The position numbers and the translations under genes were made by a program. Under the pieces are notes generated by a model that was given only the letters and a program-made list of their open reading frames with translations, did no database searches and was not told where the DNA came from. This document shows positions 45,409-54,449 of a stretch of DNA of 64,000 nucleotides, one piece after another; the first letter of the stretch is position 1; every line of letters begins with the position of its first letter. Origin of the DNA: Hymenobacter nivis (GTDB lineage: Bacteria; Bacteroidota; Bacteroidia; Cytophagales; Hymenobacteraceae); assembly GCF_006439025.1 (NCBI RefSeq), contig NZ_RCYZ01000004.1:1-64000 (forward strand), written 5' to 3'.

Positions 45409-46926
45409 CTACGCCGGCACTACGTGCAGCACATCCTGGCCGCGCTGGCGCACGGCGGCGCACAGGGCGGGGTTGTCGGCCAGCTTCTGGCCAAAGGAGG
45501 GCACGAGCTCGCGGAACTTGGCCTGCCACTCGGGCGTGGCGGCCTGCTCGGGGAAGCAGCGCTGCACGAGGTCAAGCATGATGGCCACGGCGGTGCTGGC
45601 CCCGGGCGAGGCCCCCAGCAGCGCGGCAATGGATCCGTCGGCGGCCGTCACCACCTCGGTGCCGAACTCCAGCACACCGCCCTGCTTCTTGTCCTTTTTG
45701 ATGACCTGCACGCGCTGGCCCGCCACGGCCAGCTCCCAGTCGGCGGGGTTGGCCTCGGGGTAGTACTCGCGCAGGGCGGCGATGCGCTCGGTGGGCGTGA
45801 GCAGCACCTGGCCGATGAGGTACTTGGTGAGGCCCAGGTTGCGGGCCCCGGCAAAGAGCAGCGGCCGGATGTTGCCCAGCTCAATGGAGCGGAACAAATC
45901 GGTGTAGGAGCCTTTTTTGAGGAACTTGGTGCTGAAGCCGGCGTAGGGCCCAAACAGCAGTTCCTGGCGGCCGTTTATCTGGCGGGTGTCGAGGTGGGGC
46001 ATGCTCATGGGGGGCGAGCCCACGGCGGGCTTGCCGTACACCTTGGCGTCGTGGCGGGCCACCACTTCGGGGTTCAGGCACTTCAGCCACTGGCCGCTGA
46101 CGGGGAAGCCGCCGAAGCCGTTGGCCTCCGGGATGCCCGATTTTTCGAGCAGGTGCAGCGAGCCGCCGCCGGCCCCAATGAACACGAACCGGGCGCGCAC
46201 GTTGCGCTTGGTGCCGGCCTTCAAGTCCTTCACCTTCAGGCGCCAGGTGCTGCCGTCGTCGCGGCGCTTGATGCCGCTCACCTCCTGGCCCAGGGTAAAT
46301 TTCACGCCCGGCAGGCCCTGCAAGTGTTCAAACAAGGTGCGGGTGAGGGCCCCAAAGTTGACGTCGGTGCCGATGGCCATGCGGGTGGCGGCCACGGGCT
46401 GCGACCGGTCGCGGCCGTCCATCACCAGCGGAATCCACTCGGCAATTTTTTCCGGGTCGGTGCTGAACTCCATGCCCTCGAACAGGGGCGAGTGCAGCAG
46501 CGCGGCGTGGCGCTTGCGCAGGTACTCCACGTTGGCCGCGCCCCACACGAAGCTCATGTGCGGAATGGCGTGGATGAACGAATCGGGGTCGGGGAGGGTG
46601 CCCTGCTCCACCAATGAGGCCCAAAACTGCTTGCTCAGCTCGAACTGCTCGGCGATTTTATCGGCCTTGGAAATGTCGATGGAGCCGTCGGGGCGCTCGG
46701 GCGTGTAGTTCAGCTCGCAGAAGGCCGAGTGGCCGGTGCCGGCGTTGTTCCAGGCGTCGGAGCTTTCAGCGGCCACCTCGTCGAGGCGCTCGATGATTTC
46801 GACGGTCAGGTTGGGCTGGAGCTGCTTGAGCAGCGTGCCCAGCGTGGCGCTCATGATGCCGGCGCCGATGAGCACAACGTCGGTAATAACTTTAGGAGGG
46901 GAGGGGGCAGCGAATTCGGACGCCAT
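45409..46926 (-). CDS. mqo: Malate:quinone oxidoreductase
   Basis: 505 residues. The FAD-binding site is [18 protein letters not shown], followed by [20 protein letters not shown] and [13 protein letters not shown], which are diagnostic of Mqo. Further conserved parts are [20 protein letters not shown] and [18 protein letters not shown] membrane-bound flavoenzyme, it oxidises malate to oxaloacetate and passes electrons to the quinone pool, the alternative to NAD-malate dehydrogenase in the TCA cycle. Length is usual. It is divergent from ansA with a -7 box 93 nt upstream. Confidence 0.96.
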   Translation of the reverse strand: MASEFAAPSPPKVITDVVLIGAGIMSATLGTLLKQLQPNLTVEIIERLDEVAAESSDAWNNAGTGHSAFCELNYTPERPDGSIDISKADKIAEQFELSKQFWASLVEQGTLPDPDSFIHAIPHMSFVWGAANVEYLRKRHAALLHSPLFEGMEFSTDPEKIAEWIPLVMDGRDRSQPVAATRMAIGTDVNFGALTRTLFEHLQGLPGVKFTLGQEVSGIKRRDDGSTWRLKVKDLKAGTKRNVRARFVFIGAGGGSLHLLEKSGIPEANGFGGFPVSGQWLKCLNPEVVARHDAKVYGKPAVGSPPMSMPHLDTRQINGRQELLFGPYAGFSTKFLKKGSYTDLFRSIELGNIRPLLFAGARNLGLTKYLIGQVLLTPTERIAALREYYPEANPADWELAVAGQRVQVIKKDKKQGGVLEFGTEVVTAADGSIAALLGASPGASTAVAIMLDLVQRCFPEQAATPEWQAKFRELVPSFGQKLADNPALCAAVRQRGQDVLHVVPA

Positions 46927-47018
46927 AGCAGCAAAAACCAGGGATGGGGAAAAGCAAACGGCCGGGACCCGGCCAAGGGCCTCATACGGGCCGCGGGCGG
47001 GCGGGGCCGCCGCCGCGG

Positions 47019-47026
47019 CAAATTTA
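47019..47026 (-). promoter_or_regulatory. -7 promoter box for mqo
   Basis: Minus-strand TAAATTTG, perfect TAnnTTTG, 93 nt before the mqo start; no TTG at the usual distance. Confidence 0.5.
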
Positions 47027-47075
47027 GGGCCCCCGGCCCGCCTAACCTGCGCCCGGCCCTACTTTCGCCCCCCGT

Positions 47076-48173
47076 ATGCCCACGCCCCCCAACCCCGCCG
47101 CCCTGCCCCTGGTGCCCCTGCCCACCCTGGCCGACCCCACCGATGCCACCGCCCCGCACGTACTGCTCGTGTACACCGGCGGCACCGTGGGCATGGCCGT
47201 GAACGCCGCCGGCGAGCTGGCCCCCATGGAGCTGAGCCGCCTCGACGGCCAGATGCCCGAGCTGGCCCGCCTGCCCCTGCGGGTGTCGCTGCTGAGCCTG
47301 CCCGAGCCCATCGACAGCAGCAACGTGGACCCCGCCGACTGGCTGTTTCTGGCCCAGCTCATTGGTACGCACTACGCTGGTTTTGACGGGTTTGTGGTGC
47401 TGCACGGCACCGACACGATGGCCTACTCAGCGGCAGCTCTCAGCTACCTGCTCGAGCACCTGGGCAAGCCCGTGGTGTTCACCGGGGCCCAGGTGCCGGT
47501 GGGGGCCCGGCGCTCCGATGCCCCGCGCAACCTCGTGACGGCCCTCGAAATTGCCGCCGCCCGCCACCCCCGCGCCGGCACCGTGCGCGTGCCCGAGGTG
47601 GGCGTATTCTTCAACGACGTGCTCATCCGCGGCACGCGGGCCAAAAAGGTGGAGAGCCAGCAGTTTGCGGCCTTCAAGAGCGAGAACTACCCGCCGCTGG
47701 CCCGGGCCGGCATTGGCCTGTACTTCAGCGATAAAAGCATTCGGCGGCTGCCCACCGCCCCCCTGCGCGTGCACCAGCGCCTCGAAACCAGCGTGGCCGT
47801 GCTGCACCTGTTTCCGGGCATCACGGCGGCCGTGGTCGAGGCCGTGCTGGGCGTGCCCGGCCTGCGCGGCTGCGTGCTCGCCACCTACGGCTCGGGCAAC
47901 GCGCCCACCGCCGCGTGGTTCACGGAGAGCCTGCGCCAGGCCCGGGCCCGCGGCGTGTGGCTGCTCAACGTGAGCCAGTGCGTGGAGGGCCGCGTGGTGC
48001 AGGGCAAGTACGAAACCAGCGCCGCCCTGGCCAGCCTGGGCGTGGTGGGCGGCGACGACATCACCACCGAGGCGGCCGTTACCAAGCTCATGTTTGTGCT
48101 CGGCCTGGGCCTCGGCGAGGCCCACACCCGCCAGCTGCTGGGCGAGAACCTGCGGGGCGAAATCACGCCCTGA
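47076..48173 (+). CDS. ansA: Type I L-asparaginase
   Basis: 365 residues without a signal peptide, so cytoplasmic. The first catalytic Thr is in LLVYTGGTVGMAVN and the second region is FVVLHGTDTMAYSAAALSYL; GAQVPVGARRSDAPRNLVTA and LATYGSGNAPT are also conserved. It hydrolyses asparagine to aspartate and ammonia. The N-terminus has an extra 25 residues rich in Pro and Leu before the fold. The mqo gene is divergent; asparagine-derived aspartate and malate oxidation are metabolically close, but that does not prove co-regulation. Confidence 0.95.
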   Translation: MPTPPNPAALPLVPLPTLADPTDATAPHVLLVYTGGTVGMAVNAAGELAPMELSRLDGQMPELARLPLRVSLLSLPEPIDSSNVDPADWLFLAQLIGTHYAGFDGFVVLHGTDTMAYSAAALSYLLEHLGKPVVFTGAQVPVGARRSDAPRNLVTALEIAAARHPRAGTVRVPEVGVFFNDVLIRGTRAKKVESQQFAAFKSENYPPLARAGIGLYFSDKSIRRLPTAPLRVHQRLETSVAVLHLFPGITAAVVEAVLGVPGLRGCVLATYGSGNAPTAAWFTESLRQARARGVWLLNVSQCVEGRVVQGKYETSAALASLGVVGGDDITTEAAVTKLMFVLGLGLGEAHTRQLLGENLRGEITP

Positions 48174-48250
48174 TCCTCGCTGGGGCCCCCAGCCGGCCCC
48201 ATTAAAGCATAGGTCCCGGGGCCCAAAAGCAACGCCCGGGCCCCAAAGGC

Positions 48251-48281
48251 TTGCCGGGCCGGCCGGGGCCCCGTACCTTTG
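48251..48281 (+). promoter_or_regulatory. Promoter of tRNA-Ser(GGA)
   Basis: TTG (48251-48253), 20 nt, TACCTTTG (48274-48281); the tRNA starts 20 nt downstream. Confidence 0.75.
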
Positions 48282-48301
48282 CCCTAGATTACTGCCATCC
48301 T

Positions 48302-48389
48302 AGAGGGGTGTCCGAGTGGTCGAAGGAGCACGCCTGGAAAGTGTGTATGGGCCAAAAGCTCATCGTGGGTTCGAATCCCATCCCCTCTA
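48302..48389 (+). tRNA. tRNA-Ser(GGA)
   Basis: 88 nt, type II tRNA. Acceptor AGAGGGG pairs with CCCCTCT. The anticodon GGA at 48336-48338 sits in loop CTGGAAA, stem CACGC/GTGTG. Long variable arm (TATGGGCCAAAAGCTCAT). T arm GTGGGTTCGAATCCCAT. CCA not encoded. It reads UCC/UCU codons. Confidence 0.95.
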
Positions 48390-48422
48390 CACTGCTGTTT
48401 TACGGCAGCAACCCCAGCTACC

Positions 48423-48457
48423 AAAAACCCCGCTTGCAGCTCGCAAGCGGGGTTTTT
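48423..48457 (+). terminator. Terminator of tRNA-Ser(GGA)
   Basis: An 11-bp perfect stem ACCCCGCTTGC / GCAAGCGGGGT, five-base loop, five T. It resembles the terminator after tRNA-Ser(GCU) at 15206-15238. Confidence 0.92.
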
Positions 48458-48517
48458 GCTTTTCAGAAAGCCGGGCCGGGGCTTGGCGGCCCAGCCCCGG
48501 TGGCTGCCCCGGCGGGC

Positions 48518-49480
48518 CTATTGCTGCCAGTACTTGCGGCTGGCCACCGCGCCGTTGGCGTAGGTGCTCACTTCCAGCAGGAAGCCGGGGCGCGGGGCCC
48601 CCAGCCGCTGGCCCACCTCGTTGTACCAGGCCCGGCTCACCAAGGTAGCCCCGCCGCTGACCACGGCCACCGGCGAGTAGCGGAAGCTGGCGTCGGCGTC
48701 CACGATGCGCAGGCGGTAGTACTGGGTGCCCGGGCGGGCTTTGTCGGTGGCCGCGTAGGTGCTTGCGCCCTTAGCCGGCTGTTGGCTGAGCGGCGCGAAA
48801 ACCTGCCCGTCGGGGCTGTGCTCCACTTCGTAGCGGGCGGCGTTCACCTCCTGGGCCGTGCGCCAGCGCAGCGCCACACCGCCCGCCGCCGGCTCGGCCG
48901 TGAAGCTGACCAGCTGCACGGGCAGCGGCGCGCAGCCCACTATTTTCCCGCCGGCTGCCCAGCTTTGCGCCAGAAAAGTGCCGCAGTTGCGGATCAGGCC
49001 CGCGTTGGCAAAGCCCTCGCTGTACACCTGCATCCAGCCGTCCGCGTCGTTTTGCACCACGGCCCCCGCGGCCAGCACCAGCGCCGTGGTGGCGCACTGG
49101 TGGGCGTTGTGCACCGTCGCGCCGCTGGCCAGCGTCAGCTGCTCCAGCGAGAGCATGTAGCGGTTGGTGAGGGTGGCCTGCGCGGGCAGGGCCACGGTGG
49201 CGGCAATCCACACCCAGTCGTTGACGATGAGCTGCCCGGTGCCCTCAAACGTGACCTGGCCGGTGTACACGGTGTTCGTTGGGATGTGGAGCGACTCGCC
49301 GGCCCGCAGCGTCACGTCCTGCGTGGGCCGCAGCTGCGCCTCGCCCACCGTGTAGGTGTAGGCCTGGGCCCTGGCCCCCCCCGCCGCGGCCAGCACCAGG
49401 CCGCCGATGGCCAGCAAGCGCTTCAGCCGGGTGGCCAGCTTAGGGCCCCGGGCCCGCGCCGGCAGCTGGTGAGCGGACAT
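48518..49480 (-). CDS. Secreted protein with type-IX-like C-terminal region
   Basis: 320 residues from the ATG at 49480, which gives a basic region and a hydrophobic signal (LKRLLAIGGLVLAAAGGARA, cleavage at AQA). An ATG at 49546 is a weaker alternative. The middle resembles a carbohydrate-binding or parallel-beta region (VYTGQVTFEGTGQLIVNDWV, NRYMLSLEQLTLASGATVHN). After APLPVQLVSFTAEPAAGGVA, the usual entry into a fibronectin-like domain before type IX sorting signals, comes RWRTAQEVNAARYEVEHSPD. It ends GFLLEVSTYANGAVASRKYW, which resembles a type IX sorting domain. Function unknown. Confidence 0.75.
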   Translation of the reverse strand: MSAHQLPARARGPKLATRLKRLLAIGGLVLAAAGGARAQAYTYTVGEAQLRPTQDVTLRAGESLHIPTNTVYTGQVTFEGTGQLIVNDWVWIAATVALPAQATLTNRYMLSLEQLTLASGATVHNAHQCATTALVLAAGAVVQNDADGWMQVYSEGFANAGLIRNCGTFLAQSWAAGGKIVGCAPLPVQLVSFTAEPAAGGVALRWRTAQEVNAARYEVEHSPDGQVFAPLSQQPAKGASTYAATDKARPGTQYYRLRIVDADASFRYSPVAVVSGGATLVSRAWYNEVGQRLGAPRPGFLLEVSTYANGAVASRKYWQQ

Positions 49481-49623
49481 CCCAGAGGCGGTGGCGGGGC
49501 CAGCGGGCAGGGCAATTTGCGGGGCGGTAGCGTAGCAGTATAGCATATAACAAAACGAATTATTGATCTAATTTTAATGCTATTTATAATAAAATATTTT
49601 AACCAATAAAGGTTGATATTGAG

Positions 49624-49631
49624 CAAATATA
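49624..49631 (-). promoter_or_regulatory. -7 promoter box for the secreted protein gene
   Basis: Minus-strand TATATTTG in an AT-rich context, 144 nt before the ATG at 49480 and 78 nt before the ATG at 49546. Confidence 0.5.
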
Positions 49632-49977
49632 AAACTATTGACCGCATTTGCACCATTGCCTTAACATGATATTATGCAAATTGCATTCGTTGATGATTTG
49701 CTAGAATTGAAGCGGGTGGCACTCCCGTCCTGGGGGCCCCGGCGCAGCGGCCCCGGCCCCACGCGGCCCGGGCAGGAGGGGGGCACGGCCGCCCGGCGCC
49801 CCCGCGCCCGGGCGCGCGCCCAACCAGCTGTGTGTCCGGTCCTGGCCAAGCGCCGGACGCAGAAAAAATCAGCCCAAATAATTGATAGATAGAAAGTTGG
49901 AGCTTGCGAAAAGCACGTGCTTAATAACCTGCCCCGGGCCGGCCACTCGCCGCCAGGCCAGCGCCGGCCACTGGTAG

Positions 49978-49985
49978 TAATTTTG
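49978..49985 (+). promoter_or_regulatory. -7 promoter box for the exported protein at 50084
   Basis: TAATTTTG matches TAnnTTTG, 98 nt before the ATG at 50084; no TTG at 19-20 nt upstream. Confidence 0.4.
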
Positions 49986-50083
49986 CGGCCCATGGGGGCC
50001 CCAGCTGCCCCGCAGTGGAAACCGCATCAGTAGGGAAGAATTTTTCGTATACAGCTCTCACACACTTCTTTCCCATCCCACCC

Positions 50084-50527
50084 ATGCTCAGTTCCTCCTT
50101 TTTGCTGGCGGCCTTTGTCGCCCTTTCGGGCCCCTCCGCGGCCGATGCCCAGCTTCAGCCGGGCGTGTACCTCAGCAGCGCCGAAGTAGTGCGCAACGCC
50201 CCGGCCCGGCCCGGCCACGTCGAGCGGCACCAGCCGGCCCGCGGCCACTTGGTAGTGGTGGCGGACGGCACCCACGCCGTGCACCACGTGCCGACGGCCC
50301 ACGCCTGGGGCTTCGCCAACGCTGAGCACCAGGTATTCCGCTTGGTAAAACACCAGGCATACTTGGTCACGCACCAAGACAGCGTGGTGCTGTACAGCCG
50401 CCCGCGCACGGTGCAGTACGGCCGTAACGCAAACACCTTTACCGAGCAGTTTTTCAGCATCGGCCTCGACGGGGAGCTGTACCCGCTCACCCGGCGCAAG
50501 CTCCGGCAGCAGCTGGCCGCCCGCTAG
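50084..50527 (+). CDS. Short exported protein of unknown function
   Basis: 147 residues from the ATG at 50084, chosen because it opens a signal peptide (MLSSSFLLAAFVALSGPSAA, cleavage near DAQ). The mature part reads LQPGVYLSSAEVVRNAPARP, GFANAEHQVFRLVKHQAYLV and QDSVVLYSRPRTVQYGRNAN, and ends in a basic LTRRKLRQQLAAR. It looks like a small beta-rich periplasmic domain. I do not recognise the family. It is the first of a rightward run of short genes with separate upstream gaps. Confidence 0.65.
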   Translation: MLSSSFLLAAFVALSGPSAADAQLQPGVYLSSAEVVRNAPARPGHVERHQPARGHLVVVADGTHAVHHVPTAHAWGFANAEHQVFRLVKHQAYLVTHQDSVVLYSRPRTVQYGRNANTFTEQFFSIGLDGELYPLTRRKLRQQLAAR

Positions 50528-50767
50528 CGCCTGCCTGCTGGGGCCCCGGGCGGGGCCCTGGCTTGGCCAGGGGGCGAGCCGGCCGCCAGGGCCCGCCTGG
50601 AAAAAATAATTAGTCAGTGCAGCGGCTAGCTAATACGCTGTGGGCGTGTTTGTGGTCCTGCGTATGGTTCACCTTAGGGTGGTTTGGGGCGGGTGGGCCC
50701 GGCGCGCACAAGTCGGCCAGAAGCCATACCTTGGAATCGTGTGTTCTACCCCGATGCCCGCCCCTGC

Positions 50768-51193
50768 ATGTCGATTAATTTACCCACTCCGCCGCTGCTC
50801 GAGCTAACCCTGCGCCCCGACCTGGACGTGCTGCTGGGCCGCTGGCACTACCAACCCGCCGACCCCGCCGACCTGCGCCCCTGCTACGAGCAGCTGGCCG
50901 ACCTGGCCCTGTCGGCCAACTGCCGCTTCTGGCTGCAAGACCTGCGCCGCCGCGCCTCGCCCGACGCCGAAACCAAGCGCTGGCTGCTCGAAGAATACTA
51001 CCCGCAGGTGGCGCGCCGCCTGGGCAAGCGCCTGCTTGTGGCCTACTTGTTCAGCCCATCGATGCACCACCTAATCGTGGATGCCCCCGACTACGCCCCG
51101 CCCGAAGCCTATGCCGGTCAAGTGTACGGGCTCGATTTTTTTGGTGACGAGGGGGCCGCCATCGCGTGGCTGCAAGGGCACCAGGGCGCGTAG
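50768..51193 (+). CDS. Small cytoplasmic protein of unknown function, STAS-like pattern
   Basis: 141 residues from the ATG at 50768 (MSINLPTPPLLELTLRPDLD). Visible elements are VLLGRWHYQPADPADLRPCY, a helix EQLADLALSANCRFWLQDLR, RLGKRLLVAYLFSPSMHHLI and the end FFGDEGAAIAWLQGHQGA. The alternation of strand and helix and the final 'F-x-D-E-x-A-A-x-x-W-L' resemble SpoIIAA/STAS-like proteins, which have the same closing helix, but this is a weak analogy. No signal peptide. A near-consensus TACCTTGG is 36 nt upstream. Confidence 0.6.
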   Translation: MSINLPTPPLLELTLRPDLDVLLGRWHYQPADPADLRPCYEQLADLALSANCRFWLQDLRRRASPDAETKRWLLEEYYPQVARRLGKRLLVAYLFSPSMHHLIVDAPDYAPPEAYAGQVYGLDFFGDEGAAIAWLQGHQGA

Positions 51194-51322
51194 GGGCCCT
51201 GGCGGCACCGTGTGCCCGAGGCTCGGGGAGCCAGCGCTAGGGCGCATCGGGCGCAAACCCTGGCGGCGCTGCTACTTTTGGGGCCCCGGGGCCTCCTTTT
51301 TCCCCGCGCGTTGCTCCTGTTG

Positions 51323-52129
51323 ATGAAAGCTGCCTCTCTGTTCTGTTTGCTGGGGCTGCCGCTGGCCGCCGCTGCCCAAAAGCTGCCGGCCCACGACCCG
51401 CCCGTGACCTACTACATTGGGGTGGCCCAGGCCCCCCTCTACCGCAGCGCGGCCGACACGGCCGGCCGGCCCGCCAAGTACTTGCCTAGCCAAACGGCGG
51501 CCGTGGTGGTGGGCCGCCTCTCGCCCCGGTGGGTGGTGGTCGAGCTGGGCGGCTTCCGCTACCTCACCCCGGCCGATAAGCTGACCGACTACGACCCCGC
51601 CGACGCCGACGCGCTGCCTGTGGACCCGCGCACGCACCGCATTGCCTACGAGGGCGTGGTGCGCGTGCCGGGCGCCACCCAGGCCGAGTTGCTGGCCCGG
51701 GCCACCGCCTGGGTGGCGCAGGCCTACCCGCTGGCCAACGCCGTAGTGGACCCGGGCCCCGCCGCCGGCCAGTTGGTTATCAAAGGCACGCAAATCGCCA
51801 CCTTCCGCACCGCCTACGCCGGGGTGGCGCGCGGCAGCTACGCCGGCGTGGTGCAGCACACGCTCACGCTCTACACCAAGGACGGGGCCTACAAGTACGT
51901 GCTCACCGACTTGGTGCACGACGCCGCCGGCACGCCCAACCTGCGCTCGGGCGGGCCCCTGGAGCAGGAAAAAGCCAGCCTCTTTGGCTACGCGGGCCTC
52001 GGCAGCCGCGCCTCGTGGGACGAACTGAAAACTACCGCCACCCGCGACGTGCGCCGCCTGCTCGCCACCCTGCAAACCGCCATGACCTTGGGGGCCGCTC
52101 CGGCCGCTCCAAATCCCGGCGAGTTTTAA
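51323..52129 (+). CDS. Exported DUF4468-like protein
   Basis: 268 residues from the ATG at 51323, which begins a signal peptide (MKAASLFCLLGLPLAAAAQK). An SH3-like segment of about 80 residues (TYYIGVAQAPLYRSAADTAG, QTAAVVVGRLSPRWVVVEL) is followed by a DUF4468 domain (RIAYEGVVRVPGATQAELLA, AWVAQAYPLANAVVDPGPAA, THTLTL-type QHTLTLYTKDGAYKYVLTDL). The C-terminus is helical (WDELKTTATRDVRRLLATLQ). It is the second DUF4468 protein of the window but has an extra N-terminal domain. Function unknown. The gene stands alone. Confidence 0.75.
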   Translation: MKAASLFCLLGLPLAAAAQKLPAHDPPVTYYIGVAQAPLYRSAADTAGRPAKYLPSQTAAVVVGRLSPRWVVVELGGFRYLTPADKLTDYDPADADALPVDPRTHRIAYEGVVRVPGATQAELLARATAWVAQAYPLANAVVDPGPAAGQLVIKGTQIATFRTAYAGVARGSYAGVVQHTLTLYTKDGAYKYVLTDLVHDAAGTPNLRSGGPLEQEKASLFGYAGLGSRASWDELKTTATRDVRRLLATLQTAMTLGAAPAAPNPGEF

Positions 52130-52403
52130 ACCCGGTTCGCTTGGCCGCTGGCCCGTCCCGCTATTCTTATCATCGATTGGATGGGCAAGCAGTGGTCGCT
52201 GGAAAGCAAATTTTATGCGCGAGTGTATATTTTTCTAAATCGCTCAAAACCTGAAAGTCTCGCAAATAGTAATAGCACAATAGCCATACAATTTTGGCTT
52301 TTTGCAGCTATTGTATTGGCTGTCACGTAAAAGCCTCCGCAAGGTTTGGTAATTGCCGCAATGCGGTGCTCGCCAACTAATCATTTACCTAAGAAAAGAT
52401 TTT

Positions 52404-52715
52404 ATGAAAGAGACGAAAAAGTCATTGTTCGCCATCCCAGTTTTTGCGGCTGCATTTTGCGCAAGCGCAATCTTTTCTTCCTGCACGGGCTCGTCCGACG
52501 TGTCGCGTACCGGTACCGACTCGAACAGCAACACTTCGGTAACTAGTGATACCACGCGCACCACCACCACGCCGGGTACCACCACCACGCCGGGTACCAC
52601 CACCACGCCGGGTACCACCACGCCGGGCACCACCACTACGCCCGGCACCACCACTACGCCCGGCACCACCACTGCCCCTGGCACGACAACGACTCCTACC
52701 ACGCCGCCGCGCTAG
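52404..52715 (+). CDS. Short lipoprotein with PGTTTT tandem repeats
   Basis: 103 residues from the ATG at 52404 (RBS-like AAGAAAAG upstream). The signal FAIPVFAAAFCASAIFSSC has a lipobox Cys near residue 31. The mature chain begins TGSSDVSRTGTDSNSNTSV and then consists almost only of PGTTTT or PGTTT units, about eight copies, ending TPTTPPR. It would be a lipid-anchored, extended, Thr/Pro-rich stalk, possibly O-glycosylated, as Bacteroidota glycosylate D-(S/T)-hydrophobic sites; here that motif is not evident, so this is a guess. The repeat tract is expected to vary in length. Confidence 0.75.
   Translation: MKETKKSLFAIPVFAAAFCASAIFSSCTGSSDVSRTGTDSNSNTSVTSDTTRTTTTPGTTTTPGTTTTPGTTTPGTTTTPGTTTTPGTTTAPGTTTTPTTPPR
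52556..52700 (+). repeat. 15-18-bp tandem repeat coding for PGTTTT
   Basis: The unit is CCGGGTACCACCACCACG and 15-bp derivatives, about eight copies, within the lipoprotein gene. The early copies contain a GGTACC palindrome; the later ones use GGCACC. All units are in frame (multiples of three), so copy-number changes would keep the reading frame. Confidence 0.9.
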
Positions 52716-52744
52716 GCTGCGAAGCCCATTTGCGGCCACTCTGC

Positions 52745-52782
52745 AAAGCCGCCCTTTCCGTACCGGAGGGGGCGGCTTTTTT
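52745..52782 (+). terminator. Terminator of the lipoprotein gene
   Basis: The stem AAGCCGCCC / GGGCGGCTT, with an inner TTTCCG/CGGAGG extension and three-base loop, runs into six T, 30 nt after the stop. Confidence 0.92.
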
Positions 52783-52924
52783 GGGCCTATTGCGCGGCGC
52801 GCCATGCCGAAACGTGGCCTAGGCAAACTCCCCGCCCGCAACTGCCAGGCCCTGGGGCCCCGAAAGCGTCGAAAACCCGCTACCTTGGCTGCTGTGCGCG
52901 CTTTCATCCCCGCGCCGCCCCTTT

Positions 52925-54370
52925 ATGGCTGCATCTGCTACGCTCCCGGGGCCCGTCGCCGGGCCCGTTGAAAAAGATAACAAGCGCATCACCACCGGCT
53001 GGACGTTCTACGACTGGGCCAACTCGGTGTACCCGCTCGTTATCACCAGCTCCATTTTTCCCATTTATTGGGGCAGCATCACCAAGGCCATCAACCCCAC
53101 CGATGAGGTTGATTTCCTGGGGTTTCAGGTGCCCGGCTCGTCGCTGCTGACCTACGCTATTTCGTTTTCCTTTCTGCTCATCGCCCTGGTCAGCCCGTTC
53201 CTCACGTCGCTGGCCGACTACTCGGGCCGCAAGAAGCTGTTCCTGCAAATTTTCTGCTACCTGGGGGCCCTGAGCTGCGCCGGGCTGTACTTTTTCACCA
53301 AGGACAACCTCACGCTGAGCACCTTTATTTTCATTGCCGCCACCGTGGGCTTCAGCGGCAGCATCGTGTTCTACAACTCGTACCTGCCCGAAATTAGCTC
53401 CGAGGAGAAGTTCGATTCGCTCTCGGCGCGGGGCTTTTCGATGGGCTACATCGGCTCGGTGCTGCTGCTGGTTATCTGCCTGGGCATCATCATGGGGCCC
53501 CACCTGGCGGGCGGGCCCGAGGGCGTGGCCCTGTTCGGCATGAGCACGGGGCAGGCCACGCGGCTGAGCTTTTTGCTGACGGGCGTGTGGTGGATCGGCT
53601 TTGCCCAGATTCCGTTCTTCACCCTGCCGCCCGACACCGGCCGCCCGGCCGACGCCCCCGTGAGCGAAGACGGCTGGCTCCTCAACGGCTTCCGCGAGCT
53701 GGGCAAGGTGTGGGAGCAGCTCAAGCAGCAGCCCAACCTCAAGCGCTTCCTGCTGGCCTACTTCACCTACAACATGGGCGTGCAAACGGTGATGTACGTA
53801 GCCACTATTTTCGGCGACAAGGTATTGCACCTTGATAGTACGTCGCTCATTACCACCATTCTGCTGCTCCAGGTGGTGGGTATTTTAGGGGCCTGGCTGT
53901 TTGCCAAAATCTCGGAGCGCATCGGCAACACACGGGCCCTGAGCTGGGCCGTGTTCATCTGGATGCTCATCTGCATTGCCGGCTACTACGTGCAGGCTGG
54001 CTGGAGCTTCTACGCCTTGGCCGGTGTCATCGGCCTCACCATGGGCGCGGTGCAGAGCCTCTCGCGCAGCACGTATTCCAAAATCATCCCCGAAAACACG
54101 GTCAATGCGGCCGCTTATTTCAGCTTTTTCGACGTAGTGGAGAAGCTGGGCATCGTCATCGGCACGCTCTCGTTTGGCCTGATCGGGCAAATCACGGGCT
54201 CGATGCGCAACAGCATTTTGTCGCTCATCGTGTTCTTTATCTTCGGCTTAGGCTTTTTGCTGACGCTGCGCGGCAAGAAGCTGCGCGATGTACCGGCCAC
54301 CAACCCCGCCACGTTCCCGGGGCCCCCGGCCGCCTCATCCGCCGCCAGCACCCCCAGCACGCTGAAATAA
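52925..54370 (+). CDS. MFS transporter, UMF1/ATG22-like
   Basis: 481 residues with about twelve membrane helices. The N-terminal TTGWTFYDWANSVYPLVITS and SLADYSGRKKLFLQ are characteristic of the UMF1/ATG22 branch, as are YNSYLPEISSEEKFDSLSAR and RGFSMGYIGSVLLLVICLG. The second half has AKISERIGNTRALSWAVFIW and AVQSLSRSTYSKIIPENT. In eukaryotes ATG22 exports amino acids from vacuoles; the bacterial substrate is not established. The C-terminus is a Pro/Ala/Ser linker. It lies in the inner membrane. A near-consensus TACCTTGG is 37 nt upstream. Confidence 0.88.
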   Translation: MAASATLPGPVAGPVEKDNKRITTGWTFYDWANSVYPLVITSSIFPIYWGSITKAINPTDEVDFLGFQVPGSSLLTYAISFSFLLIALVSPFLTSLADYSGRKKLFLQIFCYLGALSCAGLYFFTKDNLTLSTFIFIAATVGFSGSIVFYNSYLPEISSEEKFDSLSARGFSMGYIGSVLLLVICLGIIMGPHLAGGPEGVALFGMSTGQATRLSFLLTGVWWIGFAQIPFFTLPPDTGRPADAPVSEDGWLLNGFRELGKVWEQLKQQPNLKRFLLAYFTYNMGVQTVMYVATIFGDKVLHLDSTSLITTILLLQVVGILGAWLFAKISERIGNTRALSWAVFIWMLICIAGYYVQAGWSFYALAGVIGLTMGAVQSLSRSTYSKIIPENTVNAAAYFSFFDVVEKLGIVIGTLSFGLIGQITGSMRNSILSLIVFFIFGLGFLLTLRGKKLRDVPATNPATFPGPPAASSAASTPSTLK

Positions 54371-54449
54371 CCGGCGGCCGGCCCCGTCTTGGCCCGGCGG
54401 GCCCCGTATCGGTGCTTTGTTCTAATCTTTTTCTCACCCCAAATTTTCC

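Larger units (their letters stand above)
49481..50083. other. 603-bp divergent gap, AT-rich on the left
   Basis: 49540-49720 is strikingly AT-rich for this genome. It carries a perfect minus-strand -7 box (49624-49631). The right part has a GC-rich segment (49730-49860) and a perfect plus-strand -7 box (49978-49985). Open frames at 49674-49892 and 49661-49993 are Arg/Pro-rich and unlike proteins; I do not support a gene here. Confidence 0.5.

Noticed and set aside
52556..52700. CRISPR-like array
   Set aside because: The repeats are directly adjacent, in frame within a lipoprotein gene, and lack spacers and cas genes.
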